DNA of 64,000 nucleotides from Parachlamydiales bacterium (GCA_003153295.1 PLXY01000008.1:338063-402062); one strand, 5' to 3'; shown: positions 43,311-51,991, numbered from the stretch's first letter. The notes: generated from the letters alone by a model not told the origin. Translations and numbers: made by a program.

Positions 43311-43445
43311 AAAATTTTGAAGCTGCTCATTCATCTCTAAATCGAAATGTCACTACAATTGAAACGGTCTTCTTCATTGACCTCTTAAGCGGGGGCTGAA
43401 CCTACTCTAATCGACGATTAGTCCCCTCATGTCCGGCACAGTCTG

Positions 43446-44324
43446 TTAGAATTGCACCGCTATCCCTAAATTATAATCGATTGAAAATTTGATTTTGTCT
43501 TGATGTCCGTTTAAATTCTGCACAAGAGGCAACCCGATACCTCCCTGGAAAATCCACCGTTTTGAGGATAACCAGATACTAGGAAGGACAAAAATGATGT
43601 TTCCCCCAGAATCCGGATCGGTCTTCCCATGAATTTTGTCTTTTTGAATATAAGTCCCATCGAATTCAATCATTAAATCAAAAATCCATCCACGAGGGCT
43701 CAACTGCTTGATATACCTTGCAAAGCCCCATTGATAGAGATAGGAATTGCCGAATTTTGTCCCATGATGGATTGTCGTGATATTGACGCCGGGAGAAATA
43801 AAGGCATACCAATTGTAAGATAGATAAGCGGATGTCGTTCCTAAAAAATAACTGAAGGATCCATTTCCCGTCCGCGGATTTTTCGAATCCGATCCTGTTG
43901 GAAATTGCACATTAGCAACGACAGTTGCTGTCAAGGTATAGTCCGAACGGGCCCTATTATAGAATCCATATTCGAACTGAAGAAAAATATCTTCGATCCC
44001 TGAAGAATGAGAGGAGCCTGATCGACTTTTTGGACTGAAGGGAATGACAAAAAAAACCGAAAGATCGTCTCTGATTCCATAGATCACGCTGGGCGCGATC
44101 ACATCAGCATAGCTATTATGTCCTCGAATATAAGATCCCATCAGCTGAGGAAGAAAGGCTTTTTCGCCAATTAAAAGCTGGCCAAAACTGACCAAAGGGG
44201 CAAGTTGCGTCACAAGGGGAACAGAAAAATTTCCTATAGGAAGAGGTACTGGGTTTTCTTCCTCTATTCCAAAAAGAATAACAGGCATACACAACAATGC
44301 TTTGAAAAAAAACCTCTTTTGCAT
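43446..44324 (-). CDS. Outer-membrane beta-barrel protein
   Basis: 292 residues. Signal peptide KRFFFKALLCMPVILFG; then alternating strands: PLIGNFSVPLVTQLAPLVSFG-type start, YGIRDDLSVFFVIPFSPKSRSG, FLQFEYGFYNRARSDYTLTATVVANVQFPTGSDSK, WAFISPGV-like strands and a final IDYNLGIAVQF with terminal Phe. The arrangement looks like the transporter/MetA-pathway phenol degradation-like OM protein family (PF13557). Likely a surface channel or porin of unknown substrate. A tRNA-Ser lies upstream on the same strand. Confidence 0.7.
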   Translation of the reverse strand: MQKRFFFKALLCMPVILFGIEEENPVPLPIGNFSVPLVTQLAPLVSFGQLLIGEKAFLPQLMGSYIRGHNSYADVIAPSVIYGIRDDLSVFFVIPFSPKSRSGSSHSSGIEDIFLQFEYGFYNRARSDYTLTATVVANVQFPTGSDSKNPRTGNGSFSYFLGTTSAYLSYNWYAFISPGVNITTIHHGTKFGNSYLYQWGFARYIKQLSPRGWIFDLMIEFDGTYIQKDKIHGKTDPDSGGNIIFVLPSIWLSSKRWIFQGGIGLPLVQNLNGHQDKIKFSIDYNLGIAVQF

Positions 44325-44487
44325 AGATCAACCTACTATCAACCATAAAATATGCCGATAATAAAATATCTATCAGAATCTTACATTCTGCCGAAAATAG
44401 ATAGAGCCAGTACAGAGATTGTATTATTGAACATCGAGACCCCTTGCTCTCCTGGAGGAGACCAAGGGTTCGAATTGGTTGCGTTAT

Positions 44488-44572
44488 CGGAAGAGGTAGG
44501 ATTCGAACCCACGGTTGGTTGCCCAACAACAGTTTTCAAGACTGCCGCAATCGGCCACTCTGCCACTCTTCC
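44488..44572 (-). tRNA. tRNA-Ser (anticodon TGA)
   Basis: 85 bases on the minus strand. Acceptor GGAAGAG pairs with CTCTTCC, discriminator G. D-arm GTGGCAGAGTGGCCGAT, anticodon stem-loop CAGTCTTGAAAACTG with anticodon TGA, the long variable arm of class II tRNAs (GTTGTTGGGCAACC), and T-arm GGGTTCGAATCC are all seen. CCA is not encoded. Confidence 0.95.
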
Positions 44573-44771
44573 GTTGAGCAAAGCATTATAAGAATTGATT
44601 TCTTAAATCTCAATCACTTCGATCAAAGCTTGAAAAGTGGCTGAAAATTTCCCAGCGATTTTGTTTCACAGATATCTATAAAAATCGTTTGAAACATCAT
44701 AACAAAATATTTGCTTGAAACCCACACTCTCATTATAATCCGACAACAAAAACTTTGAACAGGAGGACGTT

Positions 44772-45656
44772 ATGGCTGCTAAATTAACCCCTAGAGGTAT
44801 TACAGGCACTGAATCACAACCCGTTCTTTTACCAGCTCCATCAGGAGTGCCAGTCCCAAAACAAAGTCCTGGGATGGGCTCAGGTGCTAGTTCATTTGGA
44901 CCGGCAGCTGATTTAACCGTATCCCAATTTATGGAAGTACAGCCAGACCAACCACCTACAGCACGCATACTAAATGCGGGGGCTCTTCAAGAAGGGCTAA
45001 AAGCAAATGAAGAAAAGGAAAGCCCTACCTCAACGACAGCGAGAAAAGATCCTGCGCCCCTTCTACCTTCTGACTCTCCTAGTAATTCTACTTTGGCAGC
45101 CACTCCTCCTTTGTCACTTCCTGCGCCTCTACCTGCTACGACGCCACCACTTAAATCAAACCAATTTAATCAAAGTAATGAGCCTAGAGAAAAAGAAATA
45201 TCAGCTGCTTATATAGTCATGAAAAGCATTGGTAGAATTTTGCAACGTGTTGCGGTTCGCAGTCCTCATGTTCATATTGGACTTTTCGGCCTCTATATTG
45301 TGAATAAAATATATATAAATGATGACACCTTTGCTATCGAGGCCGCTATTTTTATCGGTGTTGCTGGGACTGTTTATTGTATTGCGCGAGCAGCCATTTT
45401 AGAAATCCTTCCGGAATGGATGCTTCCCCAGGAACCCAAGTACAGCTTCTGGAGACATACCATCCTTATCACCAATACCATTTGTATTACGCTAACCCTC
45501 ACTTCTGCAGTCTGGAAACTGAAAATCTCAGCTATTCAGGGTGTAGCTTGCTGGGCCATCCCTCATGCCTTATCTTATTGGTTCTTTAGCGACCGCTATC
45601 CTGATATTGATAAAAACAATAAGTGGGAAAAGAATGAGTTAGCGACAAAAAGCTAA
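44772..45656 (+). CDS. Membrane protein with disordered Pro/Ser-rich N-terminus
   Basis: 294 residues. GGAGG ten bases before the ATG (AGGAGGACGTTATG). Residues 1-140 are low complexity with Pro, Ser and Gly. From about 155 there are three to four membrane segments (VHIGLFGLYIVNKIYI; IEAAIFIGVAGTVYCIARAAIL; ILITNTICITLTLTSAVW; IQGVACWAIPHALSYWFF). No family known. The disordered cytosolic tail plus bilobed hydrophobic C-terminus recalls inclusion membrane proteins of Chlamydiae, in which the tail faces the host; this is only an architectural likeness. Confidence 0.55.
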   Translation: MAAKLTPRGITGTESQPVLLPAPSGVPVPKQSPGMGSGASSFGPAADLTVSQFMEVQPDQPPTARILNAGALQEGLKANEEKESPTSTTARKDPAPLLPSDSPSNSTLAATPPLSLPAPLPATTPPLKSNQFNQSNEPREKEISAAYIVMKSIGRILQRVAVRSPHVHIGLFGLYIVNKIYINDDTFAIEAAIFIGVAGTVYCIARAAILEILPEWMLPQEPKYSFWRHTILITNTICITLTLTSAVWKLKISAIQGVACWAIPHALSYWFFSDRYPDIDKNNKWEKNELATKS

Positions 45657-45741
45657 TGCAGAAAGAAAGATAAACTCTGCTATAAGGAGTTGTTATTTCT
45701 TCATGCAATCAAATGGATGAGCAAATCGCATAGGTTAAGTT

Positions 45742-46206
45742 GTGGCTTCCCTGATTTCCATGGTTCTTTTTTCCTATTTAGGGACGACGCCGGAAACCTT
45801 TTCTGTCTATGCTGTAAATGATCACCTAGATCCTCTTCTTCCTCTACCAGAGCCTTTTTCATTCAGAGAAAAGATCTGGGAACAGTTAAACAATGATTTG
45901 TGGATCAATATCTTATGCTATGGATTAGCTTATGCGGCTCGTTGGACGATCTTTCGTCATGATCACAGATCGATGATTCCAGAGTACGTCGCTATTGCTG
46001 CTCTGACTTGGTCTATCTTAGCCCCTATTTTTAATATCTTAGGTGAAAGTCCGCTCAACAGTATTTTGTTATACTGCATCAGCAGCGGTATTGCTCTATC
46101 GCTAATGAACGCACGGAAGATCGAGATTGCGCCTTTAAAAGGCAGCGTGATCACTCTGTCTGTTTTTTCTGTGGCTCGAGTTCTAAATGATATTTTTCAG
46201 GAATAG
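45742..46206 (+). CDS. Small membrane protein, unknown
   Basis: 154 residues with GTG start. Hydrophobic segments near 1-15 (ISMVLFSYLG), 57-70 (NILCYGLAYAARWT), 82-103 (AIAALTWSILAPIFNIL) and 108-122 (ILLYCISSGIAL). It might be secreted or polytopic. Loosely like the other small membrane proteins of the window. Its 3' end meets pheS with a five-base gap, convergent. Confidence 0.45.
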   Translation: MASLISMVLFSYLGTTPETFSVYAVNDHLDPLLPLPEPFSFREKIWEQLNNDLWINILCYGLAYAARWTIFRHDHRSMIPEYVAIAALTWSILAPIFNILGESPLNSILLYCISSGIALSLMNARKIEIAPLKGSVITLSVFSVARVLNDIFQE

Positions 46207-46211
46207 TAGTT

Positions 46212-47231
46212 TTAGAACTGTGAGAGAAAACGGAAATCGTTTTCTGCAAAGAGTCGGATATCGTTGATATTGTAGCGGAGAAGAGCGAGTCGTTCGATGC
46301 CCATGCCCCAAGCGTAGCCGGAATAGACTTCTGGATCGATGCCGCCGTTCTTAAGTACTTCAGGGTGGACCATGCCCGCGCCGGCAACTTCCAGCCAACC
46401 GGATTCTTTACAGATGCGGCAACCTTTGCCATCACAATTCGTGCAGCGGATATCGATTTCAAGACCGGGTTCTACGAAAGGAAAGTAGCTGGGACGGAAA
46501 CGGGTTTCAACTTTTTTGCGCAAAAGCTTGTTCCAAAATTCTTCCATCGTTGCAAAAAGATCTGCGAAGGAGACATTCTTATCGACATAGAGTCCTTCGA
46601 CTTGATGAAAGAAGACGTGCGAGCGGGCGCTGATGTTTTCATTACGGTAAACAGTGCCTGGCGCGATGATGCGGATAGGAGGTGAATTTTTTTCCATGAC
46701 GCGGAGCTGGGTATTGGAAGTATGGGAGCGGAGGAGCATCTTCGCATCGATATAGAAGGTGTCTTGCATCTCGCGGGCAGGATGGTCGTGAGGAAAATTC
46801 AATCCTTCATAGTTGTACCAATCGGAGTCGATGTCAGGGCCGTATTGGACGGAGAAACCCATGCCGGAAAGAATTTCGATGATTTCATCTAGGAGAGCGG
46901 TGAGCGGATGCTTTCTGCCCATGAAACGGCGACGGCCCGGTAGGGTGACGTCGATTTTTTCATCGGCAATCCGATGAGCCAGTTCAGCTTCATGAAAGCT
47001 GCCCAAGGCTTTATCGCAGAGCTCGCTCAGCTCGGTTTTGAGATCGTTGATCTGCTTGCCTAAGAAAGGACGTTGATCCGAGGGAGATTCCCGGAGGGCG
47101 TTCATGAGATCTTGAACGGGCCCTTTTTTTCCCAAAAATCGAATTTTGAGCTGCTCGACGTCTTTTGATTCTTTGACAGTCGAGAGCTCAGTTTTGAACT
47201 GCTGGCGCAGAACTCCGATTTTTTCTTGCAT
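46212..47231 (-). CDS. pheS: Phenylalanyl-tRNA synthetase alpha chain
   Basis: 339 residues. N-terminal coiled coil (about 1-85), then GRKHPLTALLDEIIEILSGMGF, motif 2 GTVYRNENISARSHVFFHQVEG and motif 3 GYAWGMGIERLALLRYNI. A Cys-rich insert CTNCDGKGCRICKESGW (CxxC..CxxC) is typical of the Bacteroidetes/Chlamydiae-type PheS. pheT is not in the window. Last gene of the infC-rpmI-rplT-pheS operon, 22 bases after rplT. Confidence 0.96.
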   Translation of the reverse strand: MQEKIGVLRQQFKTELSTVKESKDVEQLKIRFLGKKGPVQDLMNALRESPSDQRPFLGKQINDLKTELSELCDKALGSFHEAELAHRIADEKIDVTLPGRRRFMGRKHPLTALLDEIIEILSGMGFSVQYGPDIDSDWYNYEGLNFPHDHPAREMQDTFYIDAKMLLRSHTSNTQLRVMEKNSPPIRIIAPGTVYRNENISARSHVFFHQVEGLYVDKNVSFADLFATMEEFWNKLLRKKVETRFRPSYFPFVEPGLEIDIRCTNCDGKGCRICKESGWLEVAGAGMVHPEVLKNGGIDPEVYSGYAWGMGIERLALLRYNINDIRLFAENDFRFLSQF

Positions 47232-47253
47232 AGCCCCAATTTAAAGAGGGTTT

Positions 47254-47610
47254 TTAGGCAAGGGCTTGCTTAGCTTTATGAGCAACAGCGGCAAATCCTG
47301 CAGGGTCTTTAATCGCCATTTCAGACAACACTTTACGGTCGAGTCCGCACTGGGCTTTTTTCAGGCCATCGATCAATTTGCTGTAGGACAGTCCGTGCAA
47401 TTTTGCACCGACGCCGAGGCGGTTGATCCAGAGGCTGCGGAAATCCCGTTTGCATTGTTTGCGGCCGCGGTAGTTGAAAGCCATCGCTTGAAGAACGCAG
47501 TTTGATGTCAATCTGCGGTGATTTTTACGATCGCCTACAAAACCTTTCGCTTGTTTAAGCAGCCTTTTGCGCTTACGATTACTATAAACGGCGTTAGTGG
47601 CTCTTACCAT
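47254..47610 (-). CDS. rplT: 50S ribosomal protein L20
   Basis: 118 residues, standard length. Recognised by MVRATNAVYSNRKRKRLLKQAKGF, the basic helix, and the conserved RDFRSLWINRL and GLSYSKLIDGLKKA. Assembly protein of the large subunit and autoregulator of the operon in other bacteria. Four bases after rpmI. Confidence 0.97.
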   Translation of the reverse strand: MVRATNAVYSNRKRKRLLKQAKGFVGDRKNHRRLTSNCVLQAMAFNYRGRKQCKRDFRSLWINRLGVGAKLHGLSYSKLIDGLKKAQCGLDRKVLSEMAIKDPAGFAAVAHKAKQALA

Positions 47611-47614
47611 AGTC

Positions 47615-47809
47615 TTATACTCCCATTAAACGTGCGTACATCTTGGTCTGACTGCTGTCAACCAATGTATCTTTTTTAAGTCTGCGCTTGCGCTTAGAGG
47701 CCTTCCCTGTCAAAAGGTGGCGGCGTCCAGGACGTCGGCGTTTAAGTTTACCAGTTCCCGTCACTTTGAAGCGGGCCAACATGGCTTTTCTTGTTTTCAT
47801 TTTTGGCAT
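47615..47809 (-). CDS. rpmI: 50S ribosomal protein L35
   Basis: 64 residues: [25 protein letters not shown], then [18 protein letters not shown], the standard L35 sequence. Lies 13 bases after infC and four before rplT, the usual order. Confidence 0.97.
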   Translation of the reverse strand: MPKMKTRKAMLARFKVTGTGKLKRRRPGRRHLLTGKASKRKRRLKKDTLVDSSQTKMYARLMGV

Positions 47810-47822
47810 ACAATTTTCCTAT

Positions 47823-48344
47823 TTAAACTTTCTTTTTTGTGCTGGGTTTAGCTCCAGGAGCAAGCACGACCGAAAGGGTTTTTCCAAAAAACTTCGGATG
47901 GGCCTCGGAAGCAGCAATATCTCCCAATTCTGTGCACAGTCTATCGATGATTTTCCTTCCAAATTCAGGATGCATCATTTCTCTTCCACGGAAGTTGCAA
48001 GTGATTTTCACCTTGTTGCCTTCCGCAATAAATTTACGAGCGTGGCGCAGCTTAGTCTGGAGATCATGCTCATCGGTATTAGGCTTGACCTTGATCTCTT
48101 TAACTTTCACTTGGTGCTGCGATTTCTTGCTCTCTTTCTCTTTTTTAGTCTGCTGGTATCGGAACTTACCGAAATCAATAATCTTGCAGACTGGAGGATC
48201 GGCTGTCGGAGCAATCTCAACTAAGTCCAATCCCACTTGTTCGGCTCTATGTATAGCGTCTAGGAGAGTGAGAACTCCTAACTGGTTGCCATCTTTATCG
48301 ATGACACGAACTCTTGAAGCACGAATTTCTCTATTAACTCTCAA
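47823..48344 (-). CDS. infC: Translation initiation factor IF-3
   Basis: 173 residues with a TTG start (RVNREIRASRVRVIDKDGNQLGVL). IF-3 signatures: VDLVEIAPTADPPVCKIIDFGKFRYQQ in the N-domain and KVKITCNFRGREM, FGRKIIDRLC in the C-domain. An in-frame TAA lies two codons upstream, so the TTG is forced unless a still rarer codon is used. Non-canonical infC starts are known elsewhere as part of IF-3 autoregulation. First conserved gene of the operon with rpmI, rplT and pheS. Confidence 0.93.
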   Translation of the reverse strand: MRVNREIRASRVRVIDKDGNQLGVLTLLDAIHRAEQVGLDLVEIAPTADPPVCKIIDFGKFRYQQTKKEKESKKSQHQVKVKEIKVKPNTDEHDLQTKLRHARKFIAEGNKVKITCNFRGREMMHPEFGRKIIDRLCTELGDIAASEAHPKFFGKTLSVVLAPGAKPSTKKKV

Positions 48345-48442
48345 GCTGTGTTAACCTACTCATCAACGTTTCTAAAAATCAATGTCAGAGATTCTCAAGT
48401 CATTTTTCTCTGTCGCCTACGACAATACTAAAAGGAACTCTT

Positions 48443-49585
48443 TCACGCAATGACCGACGTAGGCGCCGGCCCTAAAGGCAAACCCTCTTTCTCTAGAAGC
48501 AAAGCGACAAATCGCTCTAGAGAATAAAAAAGCGACAGTCCTACAAGTCCCGATTTCTCATCATAGAAAATACGCGGGCCTGTCCACATCCGGCCTAAAG
48601 CATCAGAAATTAAGAACTCGATGCCGGACTGCTCCCCGTTCTCCGAAGAGCTTTTGATCTGGAGCTTCTTCAAAGCTTCCCGAAGAATTTTCGCCGGTTT
48701 ACCCACGATAACTACTTCATAATCAAAGGCAAAAATTTTAAGGAATTTTGTGATGATTTGCAAGAAAGAAATGACACTTTCCTCTCTTCCTGGTAAAAAT
48801 ACCCTGTCGACCATTCCTTCTGCCGTGTCCAATAACTCTAATCCATCACCCCCTAAAGACATTTTTACCATCTCTAAAGATCCCCTGCCGGAGGCCTTAA
48901 TGTAGGAAGAGTGGCACAGGATCAGGTCTTTATCGTTAAAAGCCGGAGTTGTGATGGGATCGATTCCAGAAAAAAGTTTAAAGGTTTTTTCTAAAATAGT
49001 TTTTTTGAGATGCTCTCCCTGCGGTAGCCAGAGCCAGCCCCTGGGGCAAGGGGATAAAAGCTGCCTCTGTTTGATTAAATTCAAATGGCTGGAAATCTCT
49101 TTGCACCGCTTGACCTGAGATTTCAATTCATCTTTTGAAAAAGCAGCGGTGCCGATCAGCCTGATCCAGCTGCCATGCAGCTGAGCAGAAACCAGTTTAA
49201 AAAACTTCACCTCGCTAGTCGACTCTAGGGTCTCTCCAGGCGACAGACCCGCGTAATGGCCCATTTGGACGATCGGGACAATCCCCTGCTGATGACGTAC
49301 AACTTCTGCCGCCTGCGGATTGCCATGGTGCTTTAAGAACTGCGCAGCATTGGCGGGCATCATATCTAACTGTTTTAAATCGAGATTTTTTTTGATCCAG
49401 CCCCGCATCCGTTCTTCAAGAAGGGGGATCATTTCACTTTGAAATTCAAAAGGGAAAATCACATCACAATAGAAACAGTGTTGTGTCGCTAAAAAAGACC
49501 GGACTTGGGCCGCAGGAAACAACTCGCCCATAGCGGCGGCGAGAATGATACTACAGCTTGCTTGAGATGGGAAAATTGACTTCAC
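48443..49585 (-). CDS. Degenerate threonyl-tRNA synthetase-derived protein
   Basis: 380 residues; GTG 49585 is chosen so that the ThrRS-like stretch SIILAAAMGELFPAAQ is included and the tRNA-Val upstream is avoided. Order seen: remains of the editing domain (to about residue 150; FFKLVSAQLHGSWIRLIGTA parallels FKLMKTAGAYWRG...IYGTA of ThrRS), a motif-1-like GWLWLPQGEHLKKTILEKT, an altered middle, and a motif-3-like DALGRMWTGP ... SLERFVALLLEKEGL. Lost: TGS domain, HxxxH and C/H editing residues (now I/A and G), motif 2 and the anticodon-binding domain. It cannot be a functional ThrRS. It lies in the classical thrS slot before infC. Confidence 0.75.
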   Translation of the reverse strand: MKSIFPSQASCSIILAAAMGELFPAAQVRSFLATQHCFYCDVIFPFEFQSEMIPLLEERMRGWIKKNLDLKQLDMMPANAAQFLKHHGNPQAAEVVRHQQGIVPIVQMGHYAGLSPGETLESTSEVKFFKLVSAQLHGSWIRLIGTAAFSKDELKSQVKRCKEISSHLNLIKQRQLLSPCPRGWLWLPQGEHLKKTILEKTFKLFSGIDPITTPAFNDKDLILCHSSYIKASGRGSLEMVKMSLGGDGLELLDTAEGMVDRVFLPGREESVISFLQIITKFLKIFAFDYEVVIVGKPAKILREALKKLQIKSSSENGEQSGIEFLISDALGRMWTGPRIFYDEKSGLVGLSLFYSLERFVALLLEKEGLPLGPAPTSVIA

Positions 49586-49611
49586 GTAACTAAATAACCT
49601 GTATGACGAAT

Positions 49612-49685
49612 TGGGATATAGCTGACTCGAACAGCTGACCTCCACGATGTCAACGTGGCGCTCTAACCAACTGAGCTAATACCCC
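49612..49685 (-). tRNA. tRNA-Val (anticodon GAC)
   Basis: 74 bases on the minus strand. Acceptor GGGGTAT pairs with ATATCCC, discriminator A. D-arm AGCTCAGTTGGTTAGAGC, anticodon arm CCACGTTGACATCGTGG with anticodon GAC, T-arm CAGCTGTTCGAGTCAGCT. No CCA encoded. It starts just upstream of the ThrRS-derived gene on the same strand. Confidence 0.96.
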
Positions 49686-49739
49686 AATGGATGGAAAGAG
49701 TTTACAGGATTTGTCCCTTAACATGCAAGACTCTAAAAA

Positions 49740-50123
49740 CTACACCCAGAGATGGTATTCAAGCCCTTTTTGCAGATTAAGGCATTGAGCAGGAGATTCA
49801 AAATTAAGAGCAATAAAACAGGCTAGACAAGAAGCGGCATTGATTCCGACCGCAAATAAAGGATGGATCGGATTTTCACATAAAAGATACGTCGCAGCCA
49901 TTCCTCCGATACAGCCAAAGCACCTGGAATAAAAAATATAAGAGAATTGCTTATCTTCTTTTTCTAGAACATGTGCCGCTCGACTCTGAAAGTATTTGTA
50001 TGTCATTCCGCATAACAACATATCAACGGTATTGTAAACAACAGCCGTAACCAGGGGCATATGAGAAAAGGTTGAGGTAACGGTTGCTCTGGTTAAAAAA
50101 GAGGCTGAGATCATTTGTGCCAT
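49740..50123 (-). CDS. Small multi-spanning membrane protein, paralogue 3
   Basis: 127 residues with three to four hydrophobic segments. Shares with the next protein (50214-50561) the blocks VYNTVDMLLCGMTYKYF (VYNATDMVLSGLTMRYF), YSRCFGCIGG and LLC-x-x-PIHP. Cys-rich for a membrane protein. More distantly it lines up with the pair at 4841-5626 (R-x6-A/G-x2-AT-x6-KP). Monocistronic-looking, ATG start. Function unknown. Confidence 0.6.
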   Translation of the reverse strand: MAQMISASFLTRATVTSTFSHMPLVTAVVYNTVDMLLCGMTYKYFQSRAAHVLEKEDKQFSYIFYSRCFGCIGGMAATYLLCENPIHPLFAVGINAASCLACFIALNFESPAQCLNLQKGLEYHLWV

Positions 50124-50213
50124 AAATCCCCACTAAATTTTCCATCGATTGAAAAAGTTTATAAGATAAGCCGCTTTCACGCAAATCTTCGTATTCTGTC
50201 ATGAAGAAATAAA

Positions 50214-50561
50214 CTATATCGGATATCCTCTATTCAGACGCAGAACCATTAGAAGAGAGATTACACAAGCAACCGCATTGACGATGATTGCACGAAAAGG
50301 ATGAATGGGTTTTTTACACAAAAGATGAGTAGCCACTATCCCACCCAGACAACCTATACATCGAGAATAGAATAAATAATAAAAATAATTGTCTTCTTCT
50401 TTTTCATTTTTAACTGCTCTATTATGAAAATACCTCATTGTCAACCCACTGAGAACCATATCGGTTGCGTTATAAACAATCGTGGCACCAATCGGAGTAG
50501 CCATGTAACAATAAAGAACTGCCCTTGTTACGGCGGAAGTATAAAGAACATCTTGCGTCAT
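50214..50561 (-). CDS. Small multi-spanning membrane protein, paralogue 4
   Basis: 115 residues, tandem paralogue of the previous. Blocks PIGATIVYNATDMVLSGL, YSRCIGCLGG, ATHLLCKKPIHP and a final hydrophobic helix NAVACVISLLMVL. A basic Asn/Lys/Glu loop (RAVKNEKEEDNYF) separates segments 1 and 2. Function unknown. Confidence 0.6.
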   Translation of the reverse strand: MTQDVLYTSAVTRAVLYCYMATPIGATIVYNATDMVLSGLTMRYFHNRAVKNEKEEDNYFYYLFYSRCIGCLGGIVATHLLCKKPIHPFRAIIVNAVACVISLLMVLRLNRGYPI

Positions 50562-50611
50562 TAAATCCCTCTAAAAAGTTGGAATATTATAATATAATGA
50601 TCTAAAAAAGT

Positions 50612-51142
50612 ATGCATAAACCTCATCTAGATCAAGCTTACATTTATTGGAAAAATCTCTTGAAACCTGACGATCACGTGATCGATGCGACCTGCGGCAA
50701 TGGAAAGGACGCGTTGAGACTCGTAGAACTGGTTCCTCAAGGCCACGTCTATGCCATCGATATCCAAGAGATAGCTCTCCAAAAAGCTAGAGAATTGATT
50801 CCAAATTCAAATATTTCCTATCTATTACAGTCCCATACTAAATTGCTTACGGGTGAATTCAAATTAATTGTTTACAATCTAGGGTATCTACCAGGTGGAA
50901 ACAAAAATTTGACCACTTTAACGGAGACGACGGTGGAAAGCCTGGCAAAAGCATCTCAAATAATTTCTATAGGGGGCGCTTTGAGTATTATGTGCTATCC
51001 GGGCCACCCCGAAGGGGCCTTGGAAGAGCAGGCTGTTCAAAAATGGGCTGAGGGTTTGGACCCTCAAAAATGGCTTATAACTCACCATACTTGGCGGGAA
51101 AAATCGCCAACTCTTTTCTTTATTCTTAAATTAAAAAAATAA
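50612..51142 (+). CDS. mnmM: Class I SAM methyltransferase, MnmM/YtqB type
   Basis: 176 residues, the compact rRNA_methylase (PF06962) type. SAM motif I is DHVIDATCGNGKDALRL (about 24-40), motif II/III is VYAIDIQEIALQKA, and the family fingerprint LGYLPGGNKNLTTLTETTVESL follows. Enzymes of this family (MnmM, formerly YtqB) methylate the 5-aminomethyl group on wobble uridine of tRNA. Ends with THHTWREKSPTLFFILKL, also typical. Monocistronic. Confidence 0.85.
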   Translation: MHKPHLDQAYIYWKNLLKPDDHVIDATCGNGKDALRLVELVPQGHVYAIDIQEIALQKARELIPNSNISYLLQSHTKLLTGEFKLIVYNLGYLPGGNKNLTTLTETTVESLAKASQIISIGGALSIMCYPGHPEGALEEQAVQKWAEGLDPQKWLITHHTWREKSPTLFFILKLKK

Positions 51143-51286
51143 ATTAACTTAATTTAATTCTCACATTATTAATAATGTAATTACCAGAACAATTACTATT
51201 CTAAAACAATCGTAATAATAGTATAATAATGGACATAGCCTAATCGCCTTGCCTTAATTTTAATAAAGTAATATGAGGAGAAAGAT

Positions 51287-51991
51287 ATGGGTCTTAGCAT
51301 AGAACGAAATGTCTATTCAGAATACGCAGAAAAGCTTCACTCTATAGAAGAGGAGCTTCACGCACAGCCTATCACGGAAGAACTCCGTGAACAGATCATC
51401 CATGAGTTGGATGAGGTCCATGAGAATTTATCAAAATGCGACACAACTGCTGCGCAAGTCAACCGATTTGCACAATCATTCCTTGAGGAACTCCGCCAAA
51501 AAGCTGTCTTCCTTTATGGGGAGATCGATGATTTTTATCATAAACATGAAATCGATGTGATCAAGGAAGAGACCAACTCTTTAGCTCAAACCGTGCAGCA
51601 AAAAGATTTGTTGAGAATCACTCAGATCATTGTAACCCTCCGGTCTCACATCACTCAATTATTAGAATCTTATAGCCCTGCTTTGTCAGAACGCCGGGTC
51701 CTGGTTTACGCTAAAATGACGTTGGAACAGGCCGAGGCTCTCTTACAAGGGAAGCTACTTCCAGAACTCGATATCTCCGAATGGACCTATTTGGAGACGG
51801 AAGAGATCATTGAAGAGCTTGCTGAATATCTGGGAAATAACGACAAGGTATCGGTCCGGCTCTTAATGAACCGGTTATCCCCTGTTCAAAAGAAGCTGGT
51901 CATGAGCTACCTTAATTCCAAAGATCTCTTGACGCACCTCCTTCATGATGTAGAAGGAACCGCAAACAAGGACCATCTCTTCGGAGGCTAA
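51287..51991 (+). CDS. Unknown helical protein
   Basis: 234 residues, AGGAGA before the ATG. Entirely helical with an acidic surface (SEYAEKLHSIEEELHAQPITEELR; EIIEELAEYLGNNDKV), soluble, no signal peptide. The C-terminal 38 residues are encoded by a stretch that on the other strand codes for the folC C-terminus (117-base convergent overlap). No family recognised. AT-rich 140-base gap upstream. Could be a chaperone-like or effector protein; unproven. Confidence 0.55.
   Translation: MGLSIERNVYSEYAEKLHSIEEELHAQPITEELREQIIHELDEVHENLSKCDTTAAQVNRFAQSFLEELRQKAVFLYGEIDDFYHKHEIDVIKEETNSLAQTVQQKDLLRITQIIVTLRSHITQLLESYSPALSERRVLVYAKMTLEQAEALLQGKLLPELDISEWTYLETEEIIEELAEYLGNNDKVSVRLLMNRLSPVQKKLVMSYLNSKDLLTHLLHDVEGTANKDHLFGG

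Noticed and set aside
43407..43421. Short palindrome CTAATCGACGATTAG as regulatory site
   Set aside because: Only seven bases per arm, no second copy seen; chance is likely.
47688..48354. Plus-strand frames opposite infC and rpmI
   Set aside because: Both overlap highly conserved translation genes in antisense; composition follows the other strand.
48443..49645. ATG at 49645 for the ThrRS-like protein
   Set aside because: That start would place the coding region across the tRNA-Val gene; GTG 49585 avoids it and keeps the ThrRS-like part.
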